Program-made: the position numbers and the translations under genes
DNA from: UBA7662 sp036787895
GTDB lineage: Bacteria; Bacteroidota; Bacteroidia; UBA7662
Length of the DNA: 64,000 bases
Direction: 5' to 3'
Assembly: GCA_036787895.1 (NCBI GenBank)
Contig: DAIQOK010000019.1
Coordinates: 9,216-73,215, forward strand
The notes under the pieces: model-generated
What the model saw: only the letters and a program-made list of their open reading frames with translations
Database searches by the model: none
What the model was told of the DNA's origin: nothing
Shown: positions 51,819 to 60,284 of the stretch, piece after piece
Numbering within the stretch: the first letter of the stretch is position 1
How the letters are laid out: the number at the start of each line of letters is the position of its first letter

Positions 51819-53824
51819 TAAGTGAAGCGGAGGCGCAAAAGCGTATCACCGACCTGACAGCTGAATTGTCGCAGCACAACTACCAATATTATGTGCTCGA
51901 CCAGCCCACAATTAGTGATCAGACCTTTGATTTTATGCTTAAAGAGCTCGAAAGGCTTGAAAATGAGTTTCCTCAATTTAGATTACCACATTCACCCACT
52001 CAGCGTGTTGGCGGACAACCACTCAAAAAGTTTACATCAGCCCGACACAAATTCCCCATGTTATCATTGGGGAACACCTATTCTGAAGAAGAATTAATTG
52101 AGTTTGATCAACGTGTAAAGAAAACTCTGGAACAGGAGTATAAATATATCGGCGAGTTAAAATTCGACGGCGTCGCTATAAGTCTTACTTATGAGAAAGG
52201 TCAATTGGTGCAGGCAGTTACCCGAGGCGATGGTCAAACCGGCGATATCGTAACTGAAAACATCAAAACCATACGTTCCATACCCCTTAAATTGGAGGGC
52301 AATGACTACCCGGAACTTTTTGAAATACGAGGCGAAGTATTTATTCGCCGACAAGATTTTGATCAACTCAATAAACAGCGTTTAGAGGCTGGTGAGGAGG
52401 CTTATGCGAATCCCCGAAATTTTGCATCGGGAACACTTAAGCTGCTCGATTCCAAGGAAGTCAGCAAACGTAAACTCGATTGTTTCCTTTACTACCTGAA
52501 TATGGAGCAATCTGTCTTCAAAACCCACAGCGAAAGCCTGGCAGCTGCCAAAAATTGGGGATTTAAAATTTGTGAACACACCACCCCGCCAAGCTCACTC
52601 TCAGGCATACTTGATTTCATTCATCGCTGGGACCAAGGACGAGATGATTTGCCTTATGACATCGACGGCATCGTGCTCAAAATTGACGATTATCAACAGC
52701 GGGAAGAACTGGGATTTACTGCCAAAAACCCGCGCTGGGCCATTTCCTACAAATATAAACCAAAAAGTGCACAGACTATACTTGAAAATATTGGCTATCA
52801 AGTCGGGCGAACGGGTGCTGTAACCCCTGTTGCCTGGTTGAAACCAGTGCTGTTGGCTGGCACAGTTGTTAAACGAGCATCGTTGTACAATGCTGATGAG
52901 ATTGAAAGACTCGATTTACACGAAGGTGATACCGTTTTTGTTGAAAAAGGAGGAGAAATTATCCCCAAAATTACCGGCGTAGAACTAAGCAAACGAAGTC
53001 CCCAGGCCAAGGCTTTCCGCTACATTGATCACTGTCCAGACTGTCAATCTCCGTTACAACGACAGGAAGGAGAAGCCATTCATTACTGTCTGAATGAAAG
53101 TGGCTGCCCGCCTCAGCAACTGGGTAAGTTGGAGCATTTTGTGAGTCGTAAGGCCATGGACATTCAATCGATTGGCAAGGAAACTCTACAACAGCTATTG
53201 TCGGCTGGCTTGGTGAAAAATTATGCCGATTTGTACAGCTTAACAGTGAAAGACTTGATAGGATTAGAACGAATGGGTGAAAAAACCATTCAAAATATAC
53301 TTCAGGGCATTGCTGCTTCAAAACAGATCAGTTATGAAAGGGTCCTTTTTGCCTTAGGCATACGTCATGTTGGCGAAACTGTGGCCAAAACCTTGGCCCG
53401 TAATTTTACAAGCATTGATCAATTGTCGGTTGCATCGCTCGAAAGCCTGACCTCAATTCATGAAATTGGGTTTAGGATTGCCGAAAATGTAGTTGCCTGG
53501 TTTGCAAACACCGAAAACAAACAACTACTTGAACGGCTGAAAACGGCTGGATTGCAGTTTGAAGGTGAATTCATGGCCGCTGAAAAACTGGGCAATCAGC
53601 TGGAAGGAAAAAACTTTGTGGTAAGTGGCGTTTTCGAAAATTATGAAAGAGAAGCGCTTAAAACACTCATTGAAGCACATGGCGGCAAAATTCAAAGTGG
53701 TGTAAACGCCAAAACCGACTTCGTAGTTGCCGGTGCCAATATGGGACCGAGTAAGCTCGAGAAAGCCAATTCCCTTGGCATTCGGGTAATTGATGAAAAA
53801 ACCTTTGAAGCATTGTTGACATGA
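51800..53824 (+). CDS. ligA: NAD-dependent DNA ligase LigA
   Basis: 674 residues. Seals nicks during replication and repair with NAD+. Catalytic Lys121 is in ELKFDGVAISL; the four-cysteine zinc finger is at CPDCQ and CLNESGCPPQ; HhH motifs follow (LIGLERMGEKTIQNILQGI), and the last 80 residues are a BRCT domain. Start is the ATG at 51800 (MSDKKTISEAEA); the longer frame to 51626 lies over the divergent gene and does not match the family. It overlaps the DUF6913 gene by 4 bases (ATGA). Confidence 0.95.
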   Translation: MSDKKTISEAEAQKRITDLTAELSQHNYQYYVLDQPTISDQTFDFMLKELERLENEFPQFRLPHSPTQRVGGQPLKKFTSARHKFPMLSLGNTYSEEELIEFDQRVKKTLEQEYKYIGELKFDGVAISLTYEKGQLVQAVTRGDGQTGDIVTENIKTIRSIPLKLEGNDYPELFEIRGEVFIRRQDFDQLNKQRLEAGEEAYANPRNFASGTLKLLDSKEVSKRKLDCFLYYLNMEQSVFKTHSESLAAAKNWGFKICEHTTPPSSLSGILDFIHRWDQGRDDLPYDIDGIVLKIDDYQQREELGFTAKNPRWAISYKYKPKSAQTILENIGYQVGRTGAVTPVAWLKPVLLAGTVVKRASLYNADEIERLDLHEGDTVFVEKGGEIIPKITGVELSKRSPQAKAFRYIDHCPDCQSPLQRQEGEAIHYCLNESGCPPQQLGKLEHFVSRKAMDIQSIGKETLQQLLSAGLVKNYADLYSLTVKDLIGLERMGEKTIQNILQGIAASKQISYERVLFALGIRHVGETVAKTLARNFTSIDQLSVASLESLTSIHEIGFRIAENVVAWFANTENKQLLERLKTAGLQFEGEFMAAEKLGNQLEGKNFVVSGVFENYEREALKTLIEAHGGKIQSGVNAKTDFVVAGANMGPSKLEKANSLGIRVIDEKTFEALLT

Positions 53825-54354
53825 TGTTGCCCCCCTTTATCCGGCTTTGGCTTTGGAAAAAACAGATGAATCGGTTGAGGAGAAGCTATCAAATTAACGG
53901 AACAGCTAAAAACTTTGCACCTAAACGTTGTGTCCTGCTTTACCCCGCTGATGTAGCTGCCTGGTCGCAATTAGTAGAACAACGTACCCAGCTTTGGCCG
54001 AATAGTCCGCTGGATTTTGCATTCATCGGTTACACTGAAACGGACAAAGAACCAACAAATGTTGTCCCACCTTATTATCTCATGCACAAAAACCAATTAG
54101 GTACAGCTTACAATTTACCTGAAAACTGGTTTCAATCGTGGTCGCGACAAACAGACTTGCTACTGGTTGCTAACCCAGATGCCTACCCTGCCCTCGATTT
54201 ACTCGCTGCACGCTTCCCTGCATTTTTCAGGGTGAGTGTATATGCGACGGAATTTGGTGAACTTTACAACTTCGTGCTTCAAAGTGGCCCCGACGCACCT
54301 GAAAGTCGCTTGGGAGCCTTGCACGTCTATCTTCAAAAAATAATGCAGTTATGA
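53821..54354 (+). CDS. DUF6913-like protein between ligA and dapA
   Basis: 177 residues of unknown function. It starts with a basic helical segment (RLWLWKKQMNRLRRSYQING) and continues with a Rossmann-like alpha/beta part (CVLLYPADVAAWSQLVEQRT, DLLLVANPDAYPALDLLAAR). The arrangement ligA-this gene-dapA, with 4-base overlaps on both sides, recurs in Bacteroidota, which suggests a translationally coupled operon. No catalytic motif seen. Confidence 0.8.
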   Translation: MMLPPFIRLWLWKKQMNRLRRSYQINGTAKNFAPKRCVLLYPADVAAWSQLVEQRTQLWPNSPLDFAFIGYTETDKEPTNVVPPYYLMHKNQLGTAYNLPENWFQSWSRQTDLLLVANPDAYPALDLLAARFPAFFRVSVYATEFGELYNFVLQSGPDAPESRLGALHVYLQKIMQL

Positions 54355-55229
54355 ATTTTGATTTCACCGGAACCGGCGTTGCCTTGGTAACCCCTTTTCA
54401 CCGCGATGGTAAAATAGACTTTGAGTCTCTCCAAAAGGTTGTCGATCATGTAATTGCCGGTGAAGTCGACTTTTTAGTCGCCTTAGGCACCACAGGTGAA
54501 ACGCCAGCACTGAGCAAAAACGACCGTATGGAAGTTACGCAAGCCATATTGCGCGCCAATGCTGGTCGTAAGCCTGTAGTACTGGGTATGGGAGGTAACG
54601 ATACAGCCGAACTTCTCGACTACCTCCAGGCCTTTGATATGCAAGGTATTGCCGGCTTGCTATCGGTGACACCCTATTACAATAAACCAAGCCAGGAAGG
54701 TCTTTACCAGCATTACAAAGCCATGTTGAGTGCCACCGACTTGCCCATCTTACTGTACAATGTTCCACCGCGTACCGCCTGTAATCTAAAGGCCGAAACC
54801 ACCTTGCGTTTAGCCAATGATTTCAATCAAATTGTTGGTGTAAAGGAAGCTAGTGGCGATATGGGACAAATTATGCAGCTCCTATTGCAACGGCCTGAAG
54901 GTTTCAAAGTTTTGTCGGGCGACGACCTGCTTACCTTGCCCATGATCAGTTTGGGCGCAGAAGGCGTAATTTCCGTCATTGCCAATGCTTATCCTGTAAA
55001 GTTCAGCAGCATGACGCGTGCCGCACTCCAAGGCGACTGGCAACTAGCCCGTCAGCTGCATTTTGAGCTTTTACCCATGATGAATTTAATATTTGAAGAA
55101 GGTAATCCCACCGGGGTTAAAGCAGCTATGTACTGCCAGGGATTACTCCAAAACGAATTACGTCTTCCATTGATAACATCGAGTCCCGACTTGACTGAAC
55201 GCATACGTCAGGCACATCTCCGACTCTAA
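54351..55229 (+). CDS. dapA: 4-hydroxy-tetrahydrodipicolinate synthase
   Basis: 292-residue aldolase that condenses aspartate semialdehyde with pyruvate, the first committed step to lysine and diaminopimelate for peptidoglycan. The Schiff-base Lys165 is in IVGVKEASGD, Tyr136 in LLYNVPPRT, and the substrate loop is GTTGETP (residues 46-52). Full length for the family. Last gene of the ligA unit; a terminator follows. Confidence 0.95.
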   Translation: MNFDFTGTGVALVTPFHRDGKIDFESLQKVVDHVIAGEVDFLVALGTTGETPALSKNDRMEVTQAILRANAGRKPVVLGMGGNDTAELLDYLQAFDMQGIAGLLSVTPYYNKPSQEGLYQHYKAMLSATDLPILLYNVPPRTACNLKAETTLRLANDFNQIVGVKEASGDMGQIMQLLLQRPEGFKVLSGDDLLTLPMISLGAEGVISVIANAYPVKFSSMTRAALQGDWQLARQLHFELLPMMNLIFEEGNPTGVKAAMYCQGLLQNELRLPLITSSPDLTERIRQAHLRL

Positions 55230-55253
55230 ACCAGAACTACTACCTTAAAATGA

Positions 55254-55287
55254 GAAAAGCTCACCCGAAGGTGAGCTTTTCTGTTTT
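55254..55287. terminator. Bidirectional terminator between dapA and the Hc1-like gene
   Basis: Perfect 11-bp stem AAAAGCTCACC / GGTGAGCTTTT with a CGAA loop, T-rich on both sides. Confidence 0.87.
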
Positions 55288-55305
55288 TGAGTATCGAACG
55301 GTAGA

Positions 55306-55482
55306 TTAACCGGCGTTTTTGCGGTTCTGCACATCCAAACGGATTTCCTGACATTTGTTTTTCAGGTCCTGAAGGCCTTTACGAACACGGGTTCCAGCTG
55401 CGCTGTTTTCTTTGTCGTAGAACTTTTCAAAGTCTTTTTCCATCGACATGAGGAGGTTTTTCAGTGTTTCGAATTGATTCAT
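55306..55482 (-). CDS. Histone H1-like protein (Hc1 family), 58 residues
   Basis: A small gene easily missed by length filters. The protein starts MNQFETLKNLLMSMEKDFEK, continues FYDKENSAAGTRVRKGLQDL and ends KNKCQEIRLDVQNRKNAG, the standard Bacteroidota Hc1-like sequence with the AAGTR(V/L)RKG core. Such proteins bind DNA and are thought to help package it. Basic and helical. Convergent with dapA, sharing a terminator. Confidence 0.92.
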   Translation of the reverse strand: MNQFETLKNLLMSMEKDFEKFYDKENSAAGTRVRKGLQDLKNKCQEIRLDVQNRKNAG

Positions 55483-55560
55483 ATAGTAGCGTTTTTAGGT
55501 TAGACTTTCCAAAAATATGCTTTTCCGCCAAAAGGCAAATAAAACAACGATTTTTTTATT

Positions 55561-56811
55561 TCAACTCATCGAAACTACACCATCGCTGGCATAGGCTCCG
55601 GCCTTGAGTTTTGCCGAAACTTGGGAGAAGGCATGTAGCGTTTCTTCCACATCTTCAAGGCTATGCGCTGCTGTTGGGATGAGTCGGAGAAGGATAACAT
55701 CCTTAGGAACGACGGGGTAAACCACTACAGAGCAAAAAATATTAAAATTTTCTCTGAGGTCGACTACGAGGGCTGTTGCCTCGCCCAGGCTACCTTTCAT
55801 CATGACAGGCGTAACCGGCGAACTGGTTTTACCCAAGTCAAATCCGCGTTCTTTCAAACCATTTTGTAAGGCATGAACAATGGTCCACAGTTTATCCTTC
55901 AATTCGGGGCGATCACGAAGCAGTTCGAGTCGTTTAATCGCTCCGATGACAATGGGCATAGGGAGACTTTTAGCAAAAATCTGAGAGCGCATATTGTAGC
56001 GCAAGAAGTCAGCGATTTCGGGACTGGTGGCAAAAAATGCGCCGATGCTGGCCATGGATTTGGCAAAGGTGGAGAAATAGATATCCACTTCATCGGTGAC
56101 ACCCTGGGCTTCGGCTGTTCCTGCGCCTGTAGCCCCCATGGCACCGAAGCCGTGGGCATCGTCGACCAACAGGCGGAACTTGTATTTTTTCTTGAGTTCA
56201 ACAATTTCTTTGAGTTTGCCCTGTGCACCTGTCATGCCGAATACTCCTTCGGTAATCAATAATATAGCCCCTTTATTTTCGCCGGCTTCGATGAGTTTGG
56301 TTGCGCGTTCGAGCTGTTTTTCGCAGCTGGCTATATCATTGTGCTGGAACATGAATCGTTTTCCGGCATGTAAGCGCACGCCATCTACAATACAGGCATG
56401 AGATTCGGCGTCGTAAACGATGACATCATGTCGATCGACCAGCGCATCGATGGCTGAAACAACGCCCTGGTAACCATAATTCACCAAAAGGGCTTTGGGT
56501 TTGCCAACAAAAGCAGCTAATTCATTTTCGAGTTGTTCGTGGTAATTTGAGTTACCCGACATCATGCGAGCCCCCATTGGGTAAGCCATACCGAATGCAG
56601 CGGTTGCATCGTTGTCGGCCTGCCGTATTTCAGGGTGGTTGGCCAGGCCCAGATAGTTATTCAAACTCCAGACCAGGCGCTTTTTGCCACGAAAAATCAT
56701 TCTACTGGCAATATCGCCTTCCAGTTTTGGAAACATATAGTAGCCTTCGGCTTCTTTGCGATGTTGCCCAAGCGGCCCCATACGGTTGTTAAGCTTCTCA
56801 AATAAATCCAC
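55561..56811 (-). CDS. Alpha-oxoamine synthase, probable serine palmitoyltransferase
   Basis: 416-residue PLP enzyme of the KBL/AONS/SPT group, which joins an amino acid to an acyl-CoA with loss of CO2. PLP Lys251 is in FSTFAKSMASIG, the DDAH pair at 217-220 and His138 (SHAC) hold the cofactor. The N-terminus (MDLFEKLNNRMGPLGQHRKE) and overall pattern match the Bacteroidota members usually thought to make 3-ketosphinganine for sphingolipids; KBL or BioF activity is not excluded. Start is GTG. A TAATTTTG -7 element lies 29 bases upstream. Divergent from bamD. Confidence 0.88.
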   Translation of the reverse strand: MDLFEKLNNRMGPLGQHRKEAEGYYMFPKLEGDIASRMIFRGKKRLVWSLNNYLGLANHPEIRQADNDATAAFGMAYPMGARMMSGNSNYHEQLENELAAFVGKPKALLVNYGYQGVVSAIDALVDRHDVIVYDAESHACIVDGVRLHAGKRFMFQHNDIASCEKQLERATKLIEAGENKGAILLITEGVFGMTGAQGKLKEIVELKKKYKFRLLVDDAHGFGAMGATGAGTAEAQGVTDEVDIYFSTFAKSMASIGAFFATSPEIADFLRYNMRSQIFAKSLPMPIVIGAIKRLELLRDRPELKDKLWTIVHALQNGLKERGFDLGKTSSPVTPVMMKGSLGEATALVVDLRENFNIFCSVVVYPVVPKDVILLRLIPTAAHSLEDVEETLHAFSQVSAKLKAGAYASDGVVSMS

Positions 56812-56839
56812 GAAAAGTCAGTTTAAGAGGTTGAGTGCT

Positions 56840-56847
56840 CAAAATTA
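56840..56847 (-). promoter_or_regulatory. -7 promoter element of the oxoamine synthase
   Basis: Minus strand TAATTTTG, perfect TAnnTTTG, 28 bases before the GTG at 56811. Confidence 0.45.
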
Positions 56848-56931
56848 AGCTTTATGTGCAAGTTGTAACTGTTCACTGCAAAAAATCAAAATAAAATAGG
56901 TTGCAGGAATAATGTATATCTAAAAATCTTG

Positions 56932-56963
56932 TTTGAATGAGTGCCGCTTTAATGTTAATTTTG
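56932..56963 (+). promoter_or_regulatory. Promoter of the bamD-recN operon, ending 6 nt before the ATG
   Basis: TTTG (56932-56935), 20 bases, TAATTTTG (56956-56963). A textbook Bacteroidota promoter. The ATG at 56970 is 6 bases further, giving a 5' leader of only a few bases. The open frame from 56937 starts upstream and is not used. Confidence 0.65.
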
Positions 56964-56969
56964 CAGGCT

Positions 56970-57824
56970 ATGACCAAAATGCGGCTGAACCGCTACTTGC
57001 TGATATTTATGGGTATGGTGATATTAACCATCACCCAATCCTGCGATCCTTATAATAAGGTGTTGAAGAATCCTGATTTGAATTTCAAATACAAGATGGC
57101 TCAGCAGTACTATTATCAAGGATCTTATTACCGGGCACAGCCACTATTGGAAGAGTTAATTACAGCTTTTCGTGGTTCAGACCGTGCCGAAGACGTTTAT
57201 TATCTATATTCCTGGTGTGATTACCACCTCAAGGCATATACGCTGGCTAGTTTTCACTTCAAAAATTTTACAACCAGCTTCCCCACCAGCAAACGGGTTG
57301 AAGACATGGATTTCATGTATGCCTATTGCCTTTACCTGGAATCGCCCAATTTTGCCCTGGACCAGATCAGCACACGCAAAGCCCTGGAAGCTTTTCAGCT
57401 ATTTGTAAACAAACATCCATCGAGCAGCCGCATTGGTGAATGCAACAGGATGATGGACATTTTACGGGCTAAACTTGAGCGAAAATCTGTAGAGAGTGCG
57501 CTGCTCTTTTATCGGATGGAAGATTATCGGGCTGCAGCTGTGATGTTGCGGAACACCTTGAGCGACTATCCGGATATCGAACAACGTGAATACTTGAGTT
57601 TTCTAGTGGTAAAATCCTATTACAATCTGGCTCAGAATAGCGTTGAGAGTAAAAAAGAAGAGCGTTATAATGAAACTATTCGTCAGTTTCAGGAGTTAAA
57701 GGAAGACTATCCCAACAGTTCTTATCTAAAGGAGGCGACCACTTATGCCACCAAAGCCCGCCAGGAACTTCAAAAGTTGGCCGAAAAACCGCCGGTTCCT
57801 GTACAACCCAAAGTAATTAACTAA
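56970..57824 (+). CDS. bamD: Outer-membrane protein assembly factor BamD
   Basis: About 284 residues (ATG at 56970, or 56979). A lipoprotein signal (FMGMVILTITQSC) precedes the usual BamD opening DPYNKVLKNPDLNFKYKMAQ. TPR repeats follow (YYQGSYYRAQPLLEELITAF, AFQLFVNKHPSSSRIGECNR). BamD is the lipoprotein that joins BamA to insert beta-barrels into the outer membrane; many targets (PorQ, DUF5723, barrels) lie in this window. First gene of the conserved bamD-rpoZ-coaBC-DUF4835-recN unit. Confidence 0.93.
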   Translation: MTKMRLNRYLLIFMGMVILTITQSCDPYNKVLKNPDLNFKYKMAQQYYYQGSYYRAQPLLEELITAFRGSDRAEDVYYLYSWCDYHLKAYTLASFHFKNFTTSFPTSKRVEDMDFMYAYCLYLESPNFALDQISTRKALEAFQLFVNKHPSSSRIGECNRMMDILRAKLERKSVESALLFYRMEDYRAAAVMLRNTLSDYPDIEQREYLSFLVVKSYYNLAQNSVESKKEERYNETIRQFQELKEDYPNSSYLKEATTYATKARQELQKLAEKPPVPVQPKVIN

Positions 57825-57833
57825 GCACATCAT

Positions 57834-58145
57834 ATGGCAGCTAACAACACCGAGACCCGCAATCTGCATCAGATTGACAAAAAAACGGGCAATTTGTATG
57901 AATCGATTGCAATTGTAGCCAAACGCTCCAACCAAATCAGCGTCAAAATCAAAGAAGAGTTGAATGCTAAGCTGGCTGAATTTGCCTCTTCGAGCGACAA
58001 TCTCGAGGAAGTATTTGAAAACCGGGAGCAAATCGAAATTTCAAAGCACTATGAGCGTATGCCAAAACCATCGCTCATTGCTATTGAGGACTTTATGGAA
58101 GACAAAGTGTACTTCCGCAATCCTGCGAAGGAAAAGAAAGGCTGA
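57834..58145 (+). CDS. rpoZ: RNA polymerase omega subunit, Bacteroidota form
   Basis: 103 residues. The omega/Rpb6-like core is NLYESIAIVAKRSNQISVKI, followed by an acidic helix and a C-terminal KPSLIAIEDFMEDKVYFRNP typical of the Bacteroidota omega. It stabilises the assembled RNA polymerase. It starts 9 bases after bamD and is followed by coaBC after 5 bases. Confidence 0.9.
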   Translation: MAANNTETRNLHQIDKKTGNLYESIAIVAKRSNQISVKIKEELNAKLAEFASSSDNLEEVFENREQIEISKHYERMPKPSLIAIEDFMEDKVYFRNPAKEKKG

Positions 58146-58150
58146 TTTCC

Positions 58151-59356
58151 ATGCTCACCGGTAAGAAAATCTTATTGGGAATCACCGGGAGTATAGCCGC
58201 TTATAAATCGGCCTCGCTTGTGAGGCTGCTTAAAAAATTAGGTGCCGAAGTGCAGGTGGTTGCCACCCCTTCGGCACTTGATTTTGTAACTCCTTTGACC
58301 CTCTCTACCCTATCGGAAAGGCCCGTATACAGCCAGTTCGTGAAAAATGAGCAAGGAGAATGGGTAAATCACGTTGATTTAGGACTTTGGGCTGACCTGC
58401 TGATTGTTGCTCCTGCCAGCGCCAACACCCTAGCTAAAATGGCAAAAGGCAGCTGTGACAACCTTTTGCTTGCCGTTTACCTTTCGGCCAAATGCCCTGT
58501 ATATTTCGCTCCAGCCATGGATTTGGACATGTATAAACATGGCAGTACCCGAGCGAACATTCAAAAGCTTATTCAGTTTGGCGATCATTTTATTCAGCCA
58601 GGTAACGGCCCATTGGCCAGTGGCTTAATAGGCGAAGGCCGTATGGCTGAGCCTGAAGAGATTATTGCGCAAATACAGAAGCATTTCCATCGACCAGCTT
58701 TGTGGGGCAAAAGGGTACTGCTAACTGCAGGTCCCACTTATGAAGCTATTGATCCCGTGCGTTTTATAGGCAACCGCTCAAGCGGTAAAATGGGCTATGC
58801 ACTGGCCCGGCAATTGATTTTGGCAGGTGCTAAGGTTAAATTGATTAGTGGCCCTACTGCGTTGGCTATTCCTGAGGGATTGGACGAATTTATACAGGTG
58901 GAAAGTGCAAATCAGATGTTTGAAGCCTGTAAAAGCGCATTTTCGACAGCCGACATCGCTATCATGAGTGCAGCAGTTGCCGATTACAGTCCAGAAAATG
59001 TCGCCAATCAAAAAATCAAAAAGTCTGATAATTCGCTGACCATCCAACTTAAAAGCACAACCGATATTCTAGGCTGGATGGGGAATAACAAAGGAGATAA
59101 GCAATATTTACTGGGTTTCGCCCTCGAAACCAACGATGGTCTGAACCACGCTAAATCCAAACTTCAACGGAAAAAGCTAGATGCCATTGTTCTGAACAGT
59201 CTTGAAAATCAGGGTGCCGGCTTTGGTCATGATACCAATCAAGTGATTATTCTTTCAGCACAGGGAGAGGAACACCATTTATCTTTAAAATCCAAAGACG
59301 AGATCGCCGCCGAAATCGTTGTTTACCTGGACGAGCAAATCCGACATGCGAAATAG
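58151..59356 (+). CDS. coaBC: Phosphopantothenoylcysteine decarboxylase / synthetase
   Basis: 401-residue bifunctional enzyme for coenzyme A synthesis. The N-terminal flavodoxin-like decarboxylase (CoaC) starts KILLGITGSIAAYKSASLVR and has the PAMDLDMY motif; the C-terminal synthetase (CoaB) starts at about residue 185 (RVLLTAGPTYEAIDPVRFIG then NRSSGKMGYAL) with the AAVADYSPE segment. It couples 4'-phosphopantothenate to cysteine and then decarboxylates the product. Its end overlaps the next start by about 11 bases. Confidence 0.95.
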   Translation: MLTGKKILLGITGSIAAYKSASLVRLLKKLGAEVQVVATPSALDFVTPLTLSTLSERPVYSQFVKNEQGEWVNHVDLGLWADLLIVAPASANTLAKMAKGSCDNLLLAVYLSAKCPVYFAPAMDLDMYKHGSTRANIQKLIQFGDHFIQPGNGPLASGLIGEGRMAEPEEIIAQIQKHFHRPALWGKRVLLTAGPTYEAIDPVRFIGNRSSGKMGYALARQLILAGAKVKLISGPTALAIPEGLDEFIQVESANQMFEACKSAFSTADIAIMSAAVADYSPENVANQKIKKSDNSLTIQLKSTTDILGWMGNNKGDKQYLLGFALETNDGLNHAKSKLQRKKLDAIVLNSLENQGAGFGHDTNQVIILSAQGEEHHLSLKSKDEIAAEIVVYLDEQIRHAK

Positions 59357-60245
59357 ATTAATACTGCTTTTATTTTTTATCCCAGTTGTGGGGTTCAGCC
59401 AGGAATTAAATTGTCGTGTAACCGTAAATTTTGCGCAAATTGGCGGCACAGATCAACAATTCTTCACGAATATGGAAAATACCATTCGTGATTTTCTGAA
59501 TACTCGTCGCTGGACCAACGATGTATTTCTGGAGCAGGAACGTATCAGTTGTAATATTACCATCATACTCGAGCAGCGCCCGAGTACCAATCAGTTTGTC
59601 GCCAAAGCTCAGATTCAGGCTGTAAGACCTGTTTACAATGCCTCCTACAGCAGTGTTTTAATTAATCATACCGACCCGGACTGGACTTTCATTTTCAATG
59701 ATTTTGAACCACTCGAATTCAATGAAACTACACATCTGAATAATCTGAGCTCATTACTGGCCTATTATGTATATATCATTCTGGGTTTGGATTATGACTC
59801 TTTTGCACCATTAGGTGGAACTGAAATGTACCAAAAGGCGCAGAATGTATTACAAAATGCACAAAATGCTCCGGAATCAGGTTGGAAGCAAGGACAAAGT
59901 TTGCGTAATCGCTTTTGGTTGTTGGATAACCTTTTAAGTCCGCCCTTCCGCCCCTTTCGCGAGAGCATTTATGTTTATCATATGAAAGGTCTGGATGGTA
60001 TGCATAAAATGGAAAAGGTGCCGGATTGTCGGAAAGAAATTACCAATGCCATTAAAAAGATGCACGAGGTGCATCGTCAGAAACCCGGCTCCATGGTTCA
60101 GCAAATCTACCTGGCAGCCAAAACCACCGAAATTATCGGCATCTATTCAAAAGCTACACCGGAGGAAAAGTCAACCGTGCTAACTATGTTATCAGAAATT
60201 GACCCTTCCAACATCCTCCAATATCAAAAAATTACGCAACCATAG
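59346..60245 (+). CDS. DUF4835 family protein
   Basis: About 299 residues from the ATG at 59346. Signal peptide (RLILLLFFIPVVGFSQ), then ELNCRVTVNFAQIGGTDQQF, the opening of this Bacteroidota-only family, and YYVYIILGLDYDSFAPLGG in the middle. Function unknown; conserved position between coaBC and recN. Probably periplasmic. Confidence 0.88.
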   Translation: MRNRLILLLFFIPVVGFSQELNCRVTVNFAQIGGTDQQFFTNMENTIRDFLNTRRWTNDVFLEQERISCNITIILEQRPSTNQFVAKAQIQAVRPVYNASYSSVLINHTDPDWTFIFNDFEPLEFNETTHLNNLSSLLAYYVYIILGLDYDSFAPLGGTEMYQKAQNVLQNAQNAPESGWKQGQSLRNRFWLLDNLLSPPFRPFRESIYVYHMKGLDGMHKMEKVPDCRKEITNAIKKMHEVHRQKPGSMVQQIYLAAKTTEIIGIYSKATPEEKSTVLTMLSEIDPSNILQYQKITQP

Positions 60246-60284
60246 TGCCTTTTTCAGCTGCATCCCCTTTCCTTTGTAGGACGC

